Below, one piece after another: positions 36,002-45,568 of a DNA stretch of 64,000 bases. Location: the NCBI RefSeq assembly GCF_013300725.1, contig NZ_JAAIMM010000003.1, positions 103,207-167,206 on the forward strand. The letters run 5' to 3'. The position numbers and the translations under genes are program-made. This DNA comes from Allocoprococcus comes (GTDB taxonomy: Bacteria > Bacillota > Clostridia > Lachnospirales > Lachnospiraceae). The notes beneath the pieces were generated by a model. That model did no database searches. It saw only the letters and a program-made list of their open reading frames with translations, and was not told where the DNA came from. The number at the start of each line of letters is the position of its first letter. Positions within the stretch are counted from its first letter, which is position 1.

Positions 36002-37071
36002 TACGATAATACCACCTTTCCATTTATCATACAAAACTGTACGTGTGCCGCATAAGATTTTACAGGATGATCACTGTAAATTGTGATGTCCGCGTCTTTT
36101 CCAACTTCGATACTTCCGATCTGATCTGCAACACCAAGCATCTCGGCTGGCTGGATCGTCATCATTTTTACTACATCCTCGGCATCGATTCCTGCACGAT
36201 ATACTTCGATCGCACTCCAGATGAATACTTCTCTGCCTTCTGAAGCACCTTTGCATGTGTTTGTAAATGCGATGCGGTTTCCGTTTTCTACCAGTTCTTT
36301 TAATCTGGAAAGGTCAATTTCATGTTTTGAAATCTGTGACAGGTTGCTGAAATTACCAAAGATAATTCCAACTTTCTTTTCTTTCAGTTCTTCGATCGCA
36401 TCGCCGAATTCAAATCCGTCTACGATTGTAAGCTGGATATCTTCATCTTTCAGAAGCTCCATAAGACACTGAATCTCACCTGCAGTTTCTGCAGCGATGA
36501 CAAATGGCATCTGATATTTCTTCAAAAGGTCATCTTTTCTGATTGCTTCTTTGAGCAAATGGAAAATTCCCATTCTTGTTTTCGGCATCTGGTTACTTGC
36601 ACCATATACATCCTTAACGGTTGAGCATACGCTTCCCTTCATTGCTGCGTGCTCTTTTACAATACGGTTTGCCATATGATCCGGAGCTGTCTTACACACT
36701 GTAATCTGTCCTCCGATCACATTGCTGTGATCCGGCGAAAATCCAACAGATGTAATTCCTGATTTATAGAATTCCTGTGCATTCACTTCATCTGGATCGA
36801 TAGCATACTTCACGCTCAGATCCGGATTAATTACATTTGTAGTTTCTGCATTATCTCTGTAACGAGTCGGAATCCCCGTAGCTCCGATAGAAGAATGTGG
36901 ATCGATGAAACCAGGAAAAACCTGTTTTCCTGTTGCATCGATAATTTCTGCATCTGCTTCGCAGATATTCTTTTCGATTTTCTTAATCTTTTCCCCCTCG
37001 ATTAAGATATCATAGTTTTCAAGCACTTCACCAGTTCCGGTATGAATGGTTCCATTTTTAATTACATACAT
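36001..37071 (-). CDS. Amidohydrolase-like protein with degenerate metal site
   Basis: 356 residues from the ATG at 37071 (GGAG eight bases upstream). It is clearly a paralogue of its downstream neighbour, sharing the N-terminal beta-sandwich, the GFIDPHSSIG loop, the MPKTRMGIFHLL segment and the C-terminal LGVADQIGSIEVGKDADI. The first loop reads His59-Ser-Ser61 instead of HxH. The later ligand positions read VIAAETAGE, LTIVDGFEFGD and IAFTNTCKG, so the two His and the Asp are replaced. Only the Lys (Lys135) seems kept. It is therefore probably catalytically inactive or uses an atypical site. Possible roles are a structural or regulatory partner of the active enzyme, or a binding protein. 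Confidence 0.8.
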   Translation of the reverse strand: MYVIKNGTIHTGTGEVLENYDILIEGEKIKKIEKNICEADAEIIDATGKQVFPGFIDPHSSIGATGIPTRYRDNAETTNVINPDLSVKYAIDPDEVNAQEFYKSGITSVGFSPDHSNVIGGQITVCKTAPDHMANRIVKEHAAMKGSVCSTVKDVYGASNQMPKTRMGIFHLLKEAIRKDDLLKKYQMPFVIAAETAGEIQCLMELLKDEDIQLTIVDGFEFGDAIEELKEKKVGIIFGNFSNLSQISKHEIDLSRLKELVENGNRIAFTNTCKGASEGREVFIWSAIEVYRAGIDAEDVVKMMTIQPAEMLGVADQIGSIEVGKDADITIYSDHPVKSYAAHVQFCMINGKVVLS

Positions 37072-37110
37072 AATCATTTCTCCATTTACTTTTATTTTTT
37101 TAACCTAAAG

Positions 37111-37140
37111 TGCCATAGAGGTTTTACAACCTCTATGACA
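37111..37140 (-). terminator. Intercistronic hairpin after the solute-binding protein gene
   Basis: On the minus strand TGTCATAGAGGTT pairs with AACCTCTATGGCA (one G-U) around a 4-base loop. It lies between the binding-protein gene and the amidohydrolase pair and lacks a proper T tract. Hairpins here commonly protect the abundant binding-protein mRNA and lower expression of downstream genes. Confidence 0.55.
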
Positions 37141-37172
37141 TTTCAATTTAGTTTACTCTGTAAGTCAATATA

Positions 37173-38861
37173 CTATTTTTCAATATAAACCTGAGAGAAA
37201 TCAACCTGACCAACTGTAGATACGAAGTAGTTCTTCACATATTTCTTAACAAATGTAGGTGCTTCTTCAAGATAAGTAGGTTCGATCAGTCCTGACTTAA
37301 CAACCAGTTCTTCTGCCTGCAGATAAAGCTCTGCTTTCTTCTGGTCATCAACTTCATATTTTGCTTCATTCAGAAGTTCCTGATATTTCTTAGGATCTTC
37401 TCCAGACCATCCTGTCTTTTCTGCGTTGAAGTATCCATTATCCGGATCGAACAACTGAAGAAGGGCACTTGGTTCATTGTAGTATGGTCCCCAGCCGCCT
37501 GTTGCGATATCGTAATCACCGGCATCAATCTTATCCCACATGATGTTCCATTCCATCATATCGATTTCGACATTGATTCCAAGAACGCTTTCCCACTGCT
37601 GCTTCATCCATTCAGCAATCTTTTTAGATAATTCGTCTGTACCACGGCTTGCATAGCGGATTGTCACTTTTGACGGGTCTGGATCTTTACCAAGTTCTTT
37701 TAACCCTTCAATAAGTAAAGCTTTCGGATCTTTGATTTCATTCTGAAGTTCCTGAACGAAATGATTCTTTCCGCCAACTAATTCTGTGTATGTTTTTTCT
37801 CCAACCTGAATGGTATCTGGCATCATAGAATAAATCGGAACACCTTTTCCATTACGAAGAGTATCGATCATTTCCTGACGGTCATAAGCTACTGATAAAG
37901 CCTGTCTGATCTTTTCATTGCACAGATATTCGTTTGCTGCATTCAGCATGAAGAATTCCGGTGAACTATCCGGAACCTGATAAGATTCAGATTCTCCCTG
38001 TTCTTCGATAGTCTTTCCCCAGTTTGCATCCGTTGTACCGATCACATCCAGTTCACCGTTGATATAAGACTGAACTGCAGTAGCTGATTCCTGAATGATC
38101 TTGTAATTGATCTTGTCAAGTTTCACATCGTCGGCTCCCCAGTATTGGTCATTTCTTACCACTACCATTTCTGTATTCTGGCTCCAGCTTTCAATCTTGA
38201 ATGGTCCGTTAAATACAGTCTTTGTTTCAGATGTTGCATAATCACTTCCAAGCTCTTCATACATTGCTTTGTTTACCGGATAAGCTGATGAAGAAACCAG
38301 TTCCAGGAAGTAAGATGCCGGGTGGATAATTTTGATTTCCAATGTATCTTCATCAATGGCGTGTACACCGATTTCTTCCGGTTTCTTTCCCTGATCGTAA
38401 AGCGCTTCTGAGAAGTTTTCGATAATACCGTCAAATAACCATGCGTTTGTTGCTGCAACAGATGGAGTTGCCATCTTCTGGAAAGTAAATTCAAAGTCAT
38501 TTGCTGTTACTTTCGTTCCATCACTCCACTTTGCATCTTTGTTCATGTGGAAGGTATAAATAAGTCCGTCTTCACTTATATCCCAGCTTTCTGCTGCAGC
38601 AGGAATGATCTCATAAGTATTTCCATCCCGAGTTACTCTTTTAACAAGTGGGTCTAACACCATATTAAATGCTGCGTTATCAGGACCAGTTGTGTTGATC
38701 AGCGGGTTCAGTCCGACAACCACACTGTTGTTGGAGATATTCAGAACCTGTTCTGTTTTTCCGTCAGAACTTGCTTTTTTGTCATCTCCTCCACATCCGG
38801 CAAGACAGCTGACTGCCATTGCTACTGCGAGTCCCATCGCTAATGTTTTTCTTTTTTTCAT
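37173..38861 (-). CDS. Oligopeptide ABC transporter substrate-binding lipoprotein
   Basis: 562 residues. The signal sequence ends in the lipobox CLAGC (Cys near 23), followed by an Asp/Lys/Ser-rich linker. The rest is the SBP_bac_5 fold typical of OppA/DppA, with LNISNNSVVVGLNPLINTTG at the start of the domain, PAAAESWDISEDGLIYTFHMNKDAKWSDGTKV, and the NAANEYLCNEKIRQALSVAYDR segment. It captures peptides or similar ligands outside the membrane and delivers them to OppBC. AGGAGG precedes the ATG. It is the fifth structural gene of the gntR-opp operon. Confidence 0.95.
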   Translation of the reverse strand: MKKRKTLAMGLAVAMAVSCLAGCGGDDKKASSDGKTEQVLNISNNSVVVGLNPLINTTGPDNAAFNMVLDPLVKRVTRDGNTYEIIPAAAESWDISEDGLIYTFHMNKDAKWSDGTKVTANDFEFTFQKMATPSVAATNAWLFDGIIENFSEALYDQGKKPEEIGVHAIDEDTLEIKIIHPASYFLELVSSSAYPVNKAMYEELGSDYATSETKTVFNGPFKIESWSQNTEMVVVRNDQYWGADDVKLDKINYKIIQESATAVQSYINGELDVIGTTDANWGKTIEEQGESESYQVPDSSPEFFMLNAANEYLCNEKIRQALSVAYDRQEMIDTLRNGKGVPIYSMMPDTIQVGEKTYTELVGGKNHFVQELQNEIKDPKALLIEGLKELGKDPDPSKVTIRYASRGTDELSKKIAEWMKQQWESVLGINVEIDMMEWNIMWDKIDAGDYDIATGGWGPYYNEPSALLQLFDPDNGYFNAEKTGWSGEDPKKYQELLNEAKYEVDDQKKAELYLQAEELVVKSGLIEPTYLEEAPTFVKKYVKNYFVSTVGQVDFSQVYIEK

Positions 38862-38888
38862 AGTCTTCCTCCTTTATATCCAGCAAGA

Positions 38889-39878
38889 TTACTCTTGCGG
38901 GTGATCTTCCATCAACTCTTTTGCTCTGTGACAAGCTACGAAGTGTTCCGGTACGAGTTCTTCAAGCTTCGGTGTTTCCTGATGACATTTTTCTGTTGCA
39001 TATCTGCATCTCGTCACAAATCTACATCCAGGTTTTGGATTAACCGGACTTGGGATCTCTCCCTCGAGTCGAATTCTCTTCTTCTGTTCTTCTGTGTCCG
39101 GATCCGGAATCGGAATCGCTGCCATCAGCGCCTTTGTATATGGATGAAGTGGATTCTGATATAATTCATCACTCTCTGCAAATTCAACCATATTTCCCAG
39201 ATACATTACACCGACACGGTCCGAAATATGTTTTACCATAGACAGATCATGTGCGATAAAGAGATAGGTCAGGTTTTTCTTCTGCTGAAGTTCGATCAGC
39301 AGATTGACAACCTGTGCCTGAATGGAAACGTCAAGAGCTGAAATCGGCTCATCACAGACGATGAATTCCGGTTCGATAGCAAGTGCTCTTGCGATTCCGA
39401 TACGCTGTCTTTGTCCGCCTGAGAATTCATGAGGAAAACGAAGCGCATGTTCTCGGTTAAGTCCGACCAGTTCCAGTAATTCATAAATCTTTTCCTGACG
39501 TTCTTTTCCGGTGTAAAGCTTATGGATATCTATTCCTTCCCCGATAATGTCCCCGACTGTCATTCTCGGATTCAGTGAAGAATACGGATCCTGGAAAATA
39601 ATCTGAGCTCGCTTTGTAAACTCTTTCTTTTCTTTTTTATTCAGTTTATTAATATCAACTCCGTCAAAAAGAACTTCACCGCCTGTTGCCTGATAAAGCC
39701 CCATAACGGTCTTTCCGCAAGTTGTTTTACCACAGCCGGATTCTCCTACGATACCAAGAGTTTCACCTTTATAGATCTTAAAGTTTACTCCGTCCACTGC
39801 CTTCAGTGTCTGGTTTCTTCCAACCTGAAAATATTTCTTCAAGTCTTTTACTTCGATCAGTACTTCTTTCTTATCCAT
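38889..39878 (-). CDS. oppF: Oligopeptide ABC transporter ATP-binding protein (OppF type)
   Basis: 329 residues. Walker [14 protein letters not shown] is near residue 44, the signature FSGGQRQRIGIARAL near 160, Walker B EFIVCDEPISALD follows. The C-terminal oligopeptide-transporter extension carries the Cys-rich segment PGCRFVTRCRYATEKCHQ, which in OppF/DppF proteins can hold an Fe-S cluster. It pairs with OppD to power transport. The gene starts two bases after oppD ends. Confidence 0.95.
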   Translation of the reverse strand: MDKKEVLIEVKDLKKYFQVGRNQTLKAVDGVNFKIYKGETLGIVGESGCGKTTCGKTVMGLYQATGGEVLFDGVDINKLNKKEKKEFTKRAQIIFQDPYSSLNPRMTVGDIIGEGIDIHKLYTGKERQEKIYELLELVGLNREHALRFPHEFSGGQRQRIGIARALAIEPEFIVCDEPISALDVSIQAQVVNLLIELQQKKNLTYLFIAHDLSMVKHISDRVGVMYLGNMVEFAESDELYQNPLHPYTKALMAAIPIPDPDTEEQKKRIRLEGEIPSPVNPKPGCRFVTRCRYATEKCHQETPKLEELVPEHFVACHRAKELMEDHPQE

Positions 39879-39880
39879 GG

Positions 39881-40906
39881 TTACTGTCTCCTCCTTATCA
39901 TATTCTCAGGAAGATTGCGCACATCCGCTCTTGGATCGTGAAGCCAGCAGTTGCATTCCTGTGTATCGCTGAATTTTGTAAGCTCCGGATATTTCTTTCT
40001 GCAGATATTCATTCCATACTCACAACGTGGAGCAAAAGAACATCCAACCGGCGGATTGATAAGATCCGGCGGCGTTCCTTTTAAGGAATATAAGGTTTCT
40101 TTGTTTGTAGAATGAATCTTCGGAACGGAATCCAAAAGAGCTCTCGTATAAGGATGTGTAGACTGATAGAAAATTTCACGTACATCACCACGTTCTACAA
40201 TTTTTCCTGCATACATAACCTGAATCTTATCTGCAACACTCGCTACAACACCTAAGTCATGTGTTACAAGGATCATCGCCATATCCAGTTCTTTTTGCAG
40301 TTCTCCGATCAGTTCCATGATCTGTGCCTGGATCGTTACGTCCAGAGCAGTGGTCGGCTCATCTGCGATCAGGATTTCCGGTTTACATGCAAGCGCAATT
40401 GCGATCATCGCTCTCTGTCTCATACCACCAGAAAACTCAAATGGATACTGTTTCATTCGTTTTTCTGCATTTGGTATCTTAACCAGCTGCAACATTTCCA
40501 AAGCTTCTTTATAAGCTTCTTCTTTTGATATCTGTCTATGGATCAGAATACTTTCCGCAATCTGATCTCCGATCTTCATGGTCGGATTCAGCGAAGTCAT
40601 TGGATCCTGGAAGATCATTGAAATCTTACTTCCTCGAATGGAAACCATTTCATTTTCTGATTTTTTCAGAAGATCTTCTCCGTGGAACAATACTTCAGAA
40701 TTTTCATTTATTAATGTGTTCGATTCTGGAAGCAATCGCATGATTGCTTTTGAAGATACCGTCTTACCACAACCAGACTCTCCTACTATCGCAAGAGTTT
40801 CTCCTTTATGAAGATTAAAATCGATCCCTCTTACTGCATGTGAGATTCCGGCATAGGTCTTGAAAGATACCTCTAGGTTTTTCACTTCCAGTATTTTTTC
40901 TTTCAT
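39881..40906 (-). CDS. oppD: Oligopeptide ABC transporter ATP-binding protein (OppD type)
   Basis: 341 residues. Walker [14 protein letters not shown], signature [15 protein letters not shown], Walker [14 protein letters not shown]. The C-terminal extension has [24 protein letters not shown], the OppD-type Cys motif. It forms the ATPase pair with OppF on the inner face of the membrane. A GGGGG ribosome site lies upstream, 16 bases after oppC. Confidence 0.95.
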   Translation of the reverse strand: MKEKILEVKNLEVSFKTYAGISHAVRGIDFNLHKGETLAIVGESGCGKTVSSKAIMRLLPESNTLINENSEVLFHGEDLLKKSENEMVSIRGSKISMIFQDPMTSLNPTMKIGDQIAESILIHRQISKEEAYKEALEMLQLVKIPNAEKRMKQYPFEFSGGMRQRAMIAIALACKPEILIADEPTTALDVTIQAQIMELIGELQKELDMAMILVTHDLGVVASVADKIQVMYAGKIVERGDVREIFYQSTHPYTRALLDSVPKIHSTNKETLYSLKGTPPDLINPPVGCSFAPRCEYGMNICRKKYPELTKFSDTQECNCWLHDPRADVRNLPENMIRRRQ

Positions 40907-40922
40907 CTCGTAGTTCCCCCTT

Positions 40923-41867
40923 TTATTTTCTCAGCTTCGGATCCAATGCATCTGAAAGTCCATCACCGATCAGATGGAAGGTCAGCATTGTAAGTACGAT
41001 CATCAGACATGGGAAGAACAATTCATGCGGGTAAAACATAAGCTGCTGCTGTCCTGCTGATGCAAGTGCTCCCCAGCTGGTTTCCGGTGGTCTTACTCCA
41101 AGTCCGATATAACTTAAGAAAGCCTCACTGAAAATAAATCCTGGAACTGACATCGTAATATCAACCATAATAATTCCAAGTGTATTCGGAAGAAGATGTT
41201 TGATAATAATACGTCCCGTTGACGCACCAAGTGCTGTTGCTGCCTGCACATAATCCTGTTCCTTGATCTGAAGGATCTGTCCTCGTACCATACGCGCGGT
41301 TCCTACCCACGCGGTAAGGCTCATCGCAAAAACAAGAGAGAACATACTTCTTCCAAGTACCATGGATAAAATTACTACAATGATCAGATACGGCAGGTTT
41401 CCGATAAATTCACAGATACGCATGATAATATCATCTACAAGTCCGCCTTTTAATCCTGCCAGTGCACCAAGAAGTGCTCCGATCACAAACATTACCAATG
41501 TACAACATAAACCGATATAGATTGAAATACGTCCACCGACACAGACACGGGTAAAGAGATCTCTTCCCATATCATCAGTACCGAACCAGTGTGCACTGCT
41601 TGGTCCCTGGTTCTTGATCGACGCATCGATCAGCTGATAATCCTGTCCTGTGATCAGCGGTCCGACAAACAGGATCACTACGATCACAGCTAATAATATA
41701 AGACCAAATATCGCAAGTTTATTTTCCCTGAATCTTCTCCAGACATCCGCCCAATAGGTCAGGGATTTCTCTCCGATATCTTCACCAGATAATCCTTCCG
41801 TCCCAACACGTTCAAAATCATCTGATTCATTCCATTCTTCTGTCATTACTACCTCTTTTGTACTCAT
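40923..41867 (-). CDS. oppC: Oligopeptide ABC transporter permease (OppC type)
   Basis: 314 residues. An acidic cytoplasmic N-terminus of about 45 residues precedes one membrane helix, then the binding-protein-dependent transport domain with five further helices. The EAA-type loop appears as AATALGASTGRIIIKHLLPNT. The WFGTDDMGRDLFTRV segment is typical of OppC/DppC. Overlap of function with OppB gives the transmembrane channel. The ATG is behind AGGAGG and 11 bases after oppB. Confidence 0.95.
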   Translation of the reverse strand: MSTKEVVMTEEWNESDDFERVGTEGLSGEDIGEKSLTYWADVWRRFRENKLAIFGLILLAVIVVILFVGPLITGQDYQLIDASIKNQGPSSAHWFGTDDMGRDLFTRVCVGGRISIYIGLCCTLVMFVIGALLGALAGLKGGLVDDIIMRICEFIGNLPYLIIVVILSMVLGRSMFSLVFAMSLTAWVGTARMVRGQILQIKEQDYVQAATALGASTGRIIIKHLLPNTLGIIMVDITMSVPGFIFSEAFLSYIGLGVRPPETSWGALASAGQQQLMFYPHELFFPCLMIVLTMLTFHLIGDGLSDALDPKLRK

Positions 41868-41878
41868 CAGAAGCCCTC

Positions 41879-42814
41879 CTATTTCTTACCTTTTGCAACT
41901 CGGATTCTCGGATCGACGATTCCGTACAGAATGTCTACGACAATCAGCGAGCCCACGAACAAAATAGCAAAGAAAATTGTAAGACCGATTACCATCGTAT
42001 AGTCATTATCCGAAACTGCTTTTACATAATAGAATCCAAGTCCCGGAATCGCAAACATACGTTCAAGGATGAATGATCCTGCGAAAATCCCTGCCAGAGA
42101 AGGTCCGATCATAGTAATGATAGGAAGCATTGCATTTCTCAAAACATGTTTCCGTACCACTCTTTTTTTCGTACATCCCTTTGCTTTCGCTGTGATAATA
42201 TAATCTTCCCCAATTACAGACAGTGTACTGCTCCTCATATATTTTGTATAAGATGCAATTCCTCCGATTGCATAGGCGGCAACAGGAAGAATATAGTGTT
42301 TTAATTCTCCCCAGCCAAATACCGGCACCAATTTCCATTTGAATGCAAGAAAATACTGCAATACCGATGCAAATACAAAACTTGGAACACAAATTGCCAA
42401 TACAACGAGTACCCTTATGACATGATCCACCGGTTTTCCCCGGTTCAGTGCTGCAACCATTCCAAGACTGATACCAATCGTCACCTGGAACAGCAATCCC
42501 AATAACCCAATCTTCGCTGATACCAACGTATTATTTTTTATAATATCATTTGCTGACTGTCCGGTATAAATGATTGACTCCCCAAAATCTCCGGTCGTCA
42601 GAAGATTCTTCATATACGTTGTATACCGCTTTACTACCGGCTGGTCCAGTCCGTATTTCTCACGGATGATTTCCTGTGCCTGTTCCGGCATCTGTCCGAC
42701 TTTTGCAGCGATCGGATCTCCCGGAGCACCTGCTACCAGAAAAAATGTTGCTGTGGTAATCAAGAACAGTGTCAAAACAGCATATGCCAGCCTTTTCCCA
42801 ATAAATTTAACCAT
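41879..42814 (-). CDS. oppB: Oligopeptide ABC transporter permease (OppB type)
   Basis: 311 residues from the ATG at 42814. This start is just 4 bases after the gntR stop and has AAGGA nine bases upstream; an extended reading frame would overlap gntR and add a basic, unconserved tail. Six membrane helices, LITTATFFLVAGAPGDPIAAKVG near the start as in OppB/DppB, and the EAA-type loop TAKAKGCTKKRVVRKHVLRNA. It forms the channel with OppC. Confidence 0.95.
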   Translation of the reverse strand: MVKFIGKRLAYAVLTLFLITTATFFLVAGAPGDPIAAKVGQMPEQAQEIIREKYGLDQPVVKRYTTYMKNLLTTGDFGESIIYTGQSANDIIKNNTLVSAKIGLLGLLFQVTIGISLGMVAALNRGKPVDHVIRVLVVLAICVPSFVFASVLQYFLAFKWKLVPVFGWGELKHYILPVAAYAIGGIASYTKYMRSSTLSVIGEDYIITAKAKGCTKKRVVRKHVLRNAMLPIITMIGPSLAGIFAGSFILERMFAIPGLGFYYVKAVSDNDYTMVIGLTIFFAILFVGSLIVVDILYGIVDPRIRVAKGKK

Positions 42815-42818
42815 ACCT

Positions 42819-43481
42819 TCAGTTCCTTTCCCCTTTTTTCTTTTGATTTTCATATAAAACATGCGGGACAACCATGTAGTGGAATTCTATCTCTTTACAG
42901 ATATCTTCGACTGTCCCATTATGAAACAGATCCAAAATTCTCTGATGATTGATGTGAACCACATCAAATGGTACCAGGGTTTTCGTATCCATCGTATAAT
43001 ATGCCGCCGTATTCCCTCCTTCCAGTATTTTCCAGATTCTATGAAGTTTTTCACTGTGTGCGGTCTTCACAATACATTCATGGAACTGTTCATCGAATTT
43101 TATAACATCATACAGATTTTTCTGATTGGCCGCTTTCTCCATGGAAAGGACAAGCTTCTGCATCTCTTCATCCTGTTCTTTGCTGATCTCTCCCCCGCAC
43201 ATCTGCACTGCCAGTTTCTCAAGCGTAGACTGGATCAGGTATGTTTCCTGCATCTCTTCATAAGTCATCGTCTTTACTACGCAGCCTTTCTGCGCTTCAT
43301 ATACAACCAGCCCTTCTTCTTCGATCTGCCTGAGAGCTTCTCTTAAAGGGCCTCTGCTGACTTTCAGCTCTTCTGCTACTTTTGCCTCTATAATTCGTTC
43401 TCCCGGTTTGATCTCTCCTGATAAAATCTTATGTCTTAAAATTTCAACTACTTGCTCTCTTAATGTTTTACGTATTATCAT
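42819..43481 (-). CDS. GntR family regulator, FadR/FCD subfamily
   Basis: 220 residues. The N-terminal winged helix-turn-helix spans about 8-72, with LREQVVEILRHKILSGEIKPGERI and the recognition region VSRGPLREALRQIEEEGLV. The C-terminal helical FCD ligand domain contains the metal-linked His positions of this group (EFHECIV, HINHQRI, HYMVV). It is the first gene of the opp-amidohydrolase operon, so it most likely senses the transported compound or a breakdown product and represses the operon. An inverted repeat overlaps its promoter. Confidence 0.9.
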   Translation of the reverse strand: MIIRKTLREQVVEILRHKILSGEIKPGERIIEAKVAEELKVSRGPLREALRQIEEEGLVVYEAQKGCVVKTMTYEEMQETYLIQSTLEKLAVQMCGGEISKEQDEEMQKLVLSMEKAANQKNLYDVIKFDEQFHECIVKTAHSEKLHRIWKILEGGNTAAYYTMDTKTLVPFDVVHINHQRILDLFHNGTVEDICKEIEFHYMVVPHVLYENQKKKGERN

Positions 43482-43514
43482 TTTGTCTTCCTTTTCACAA
43501 TTATTTAGAGTTCA

Positions 43515-43572
43515 TAGACTTATTTAATAATGTTACTACGATAAGTCTACATCATTTTGTGCAGAATGTCAA
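43515..43572 (-). promoter_or_regulatory. Promoter and putative operator of the gntR-opp operon
   Basis: TTGACA (43572-43567) and TAGACT (43549-43544) on the minus strand are spaced by 17 bases. The inverted repeat TAGACTTAT...ATAAGTCTA (43549-43541 and 43523-43515) starts at the -10 box and covers the transcription start. Autoregulation by the GntR protein is the simplest reading. Confidence 0.65.
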
Positions 43573-43606
43573 ATATAAACATTTGTCATTCTTCATTTTC
43601 TTCTGC

Positions 43607-43663
43607 AAAAAACAAAAATCTTGCAAGAATGTTAAATATTTCTCACAAGATTTTTGTTTTTTT
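43607..43663 (-). terminator. Terminator after glcK
   Basis: AAAAACAAAAATCTTG and CAAGATTTTTGTTTTT, about 22 bases apart, form an AT-rich stem followed by Ts on the minus strand. It lies within 70 bases after the glucokinase stop and directly before the gntR promoter. Confidence 0.7.
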
Positions 43664-43677
43664 ATAATATCTTTTAC

Positions 43678-44616
43678 TTATTCCAGTACCAGTTTTGCTG
43701 CTCCGCAGATTCCTGCATCATTTGCAAGCTCCGCAAGTGCAAATTCTGTATCTTTATCTGCAAAGAATGCCATTTCTTTAAATGGTCCTTTGATGTAATC
43801 CAGCAGAACCTCTCCGGCTTTTGATACACCTCCGCCGATTACGATAACCGCCGGATCACAGGCAGCTGCAAGGTTCGCCAGCGCATGTCCCAGATAATTT
43901 CCAAATTCTGTTGCGATTTCGATTGCAACTTCATCTCCGGCTTTCACTGCATCAAACACTTCTTTCGCAGACATCTCTGCCACATTTCTGAGGGTACTTG
44001 GTTTCTCATCTTTTGCAAGACGCATATTGGCAAGTCTTGTGATTCCTGTTGCAGAAGCATACTGTTCCAGACAGCCTTTCTTTCCACATCCACAGGTTTC
44101 TGTCTCCTGATAGTTTACACACAGATGACCGATCTCTCCGCCAGCTCCGTGTGCCCCTACAAGGCACTTTCCATCCACGATGATTCCACCGCCAACACCC
44201 GTTCCAAGGGTAACCATAATGACATTCTTGTGACCTTTTCCACCACCTTTCCACATCTCACCAAGTGCAGCTACATTTGCATCATTCCCCGGAATTACTT
44301 TCATTCCGTCAAGAAGCTCTTCCAGTTCACGTGTCACTTCTTTGTATCCCCATCCGAGATTTGCTGTGTTCTGAACAATTCCATCCTCGTTTACCGGTGC
44401 CGGAAGCCCCATTCCAAGTCCGATGATCTGTTCTTTCACCAGGTCCTTTTCTGCCATCTTTGCTTTCACTGCCTGTGCAATATCCGGCAGGATTGCTTCT
44501 CCCTGGTTCTCAGTACGTGTCTTGATCTCCCATTTGTCAAGAAGCTCTCCGTCTTCCTGAAAAAGTCCCATCTTTACTGTCGTTCCGCCTATATCGATAC
44601 CAAAACAATATTTCAT
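43678..44616 (-). CDS. glcK: Glucokinase, ROK family
   Basis: 312 residues. The phosphate-binding DIGGTTVKMG is at the start (residue 6), and the ROK zinc motif reads CGCGKKGCLEQYAS (near 177). The catalytic Asp lies in PGNDANVAALGE. It phosphorylates glucose with ATP; other ROK enzymes act on fructose or N-acetyl sugars, but length and motifs favour glucokinase. It sits 14 bases after hprK, linking glucose entry to carbon catabolite control. Confidence 0.93.
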   Translation of the reverse strand: MKYCFGIDIGGTTVKMGLFQEDGELLDKWEIKTRTENQGEAILPDIAQAVKAKMAEKDLVKEQIIGLGMGLPAPVNEDGIVQNTANLGWGYKEVTRELEELLDGMKVIPGNDANVAALGEMWKGGGKGHKNVIMVTLGTGVGGGIIVDGKCLVGAHGAGGEIGHLCVNYQETETCGCGKKGCLEQYASATGITRLANMRLAKDEKPSTLRNVAEMSAKEVFDAVKAGDEVAIEIATEFGNYLGHALANLAAACDPAVIVIGGGVSKAGEVLLDYIKGPFKEMAFFADKDTEFALAELANDAGICGAAKLVLE

Positions 44617-44630
44617 CTGTCTCCTGCTCC

Positions 44631-45554
44631 TTACATTTTCTTTTTTAGATTTTCCTGTACCCGGCGGTACAGCTCCTGAGCTGCGTTATAGCCCATTTGT
44701 TTCTGTCTGTGGTTGACTGCCGCTGATTCTACGATAATGGCAACATTACGTCCCGGACGGATTGGAATACTGTGACATACAACCTTATTACCAAGAAATT
44801 CTGTATACTCCTCAGTAAGTCCAAGCCTGTCGTACTCACGATCCTTATTCCAGTCCTCAAGTGTAATGACAAGATCAATATTTTGTGTCTCTCTTACGCT
44901 CTGCACACCAAACAGCGTCTTTACGTCAATGATACCAATTCCGCGAAGTTCGATGAAATGGCGGGTAATATCCGGTGCTGTACCAACAAGTGTATCATCA
45001 CTGACCTTCCGGATCTCCACCACGTCATCTGTTACCAGACGATGACCTCGCTTGATCAGCTCCAGTGCCGCCTCACTTTTACCGATACCGCTGTCTCCCA
45101 TGATCAGAACACCGACTCCATAACAGTCCACCAATACCCCGTGAATTGAAATACACGGTGCCAGTTCCACTTTCATCCAGCGGATCAGTTCTGCTGAAAA
45201 GGAAGAAGTCTGTTTATCCGTAATAAATACCGGAATATTGTTTTTCACTGCTTTCTCCAGAAATTCCGGATCCGGCTGCAGATTTCTGCAGAAAATAAAG
45301 CATGGAATCCCATAATTAAGCAGTGTATCATATATTTTCATCTTATGCTCATATTCCAGTGTCTGCAGATAAGTGTACTCTACATATCCGATAAGCTGAA
45401 TTCGTTCGCAATCAAAATGATCAAAAAATCCGGCGAGCTGAAGTGCCGGACGGTTAATATCCGGAATTTTTACTTCCCGCTGTGTCATATCGACATCCGG
45501 AGTAAGATTTCTAAGTTCCATCTTCTCTACGATTTTTGTTAATGTAACTCCCAT
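44631..45554 (-). CDS. hprK: HPr kinase/phosphorylase
   Basis: 307 residues. Walker A GDSGIGKS is at 153-160, His138 in ISIHGV is the conserved catalytic His of the family, and the family signature IELRGIGIIDV follows. HprK phosphorylates HPr on Ser46 in response to fructose-1,6-bisphosphate and reverses the reaction, controlling CcpA-dependent catabolite repression. It lies 14 bases from glcK and 14 from uvrC in one transcription unit. Confidence 0.97.
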   Translation of the reverse strand: MGVTLTKIVEKMELRNLTPDVDMTQREVKIPDINRPALQLAGFFDHFDCERIQLIGYVEYTYLQTLEYEHKMKIYDTLLNYGIPCFIFCRNLQPDPEFLEKAVKNNIPVFITDKQTSSFSAELIRWMKVELAPCISIHGVLVDCYGVGVLIMGDSGIGKSEAALELIKRGHRLVTDDVVEIRKVSDDTLVGTAPDITRHFIELRGIGIIDVKTLFGVQSVRETQNIDLVITLEDWNKDREYDRLGLTEEYTEFLGNKVVCHSIPIRPGRNVAIIVESAAVNHRQKQMGYNAAQELYRRVQENLKKKM

Positions 45555-45568
45555 ATTCCTGTCTCCTT

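Noticed and set aside
36001..37071. Calling the upstream amidohydrolase a pseudogene
   Set aside because: The frame is intact, well translated and coupled to its neighbour; only the metal ligands are changed, so it is a divergent gene rather than a broken one.
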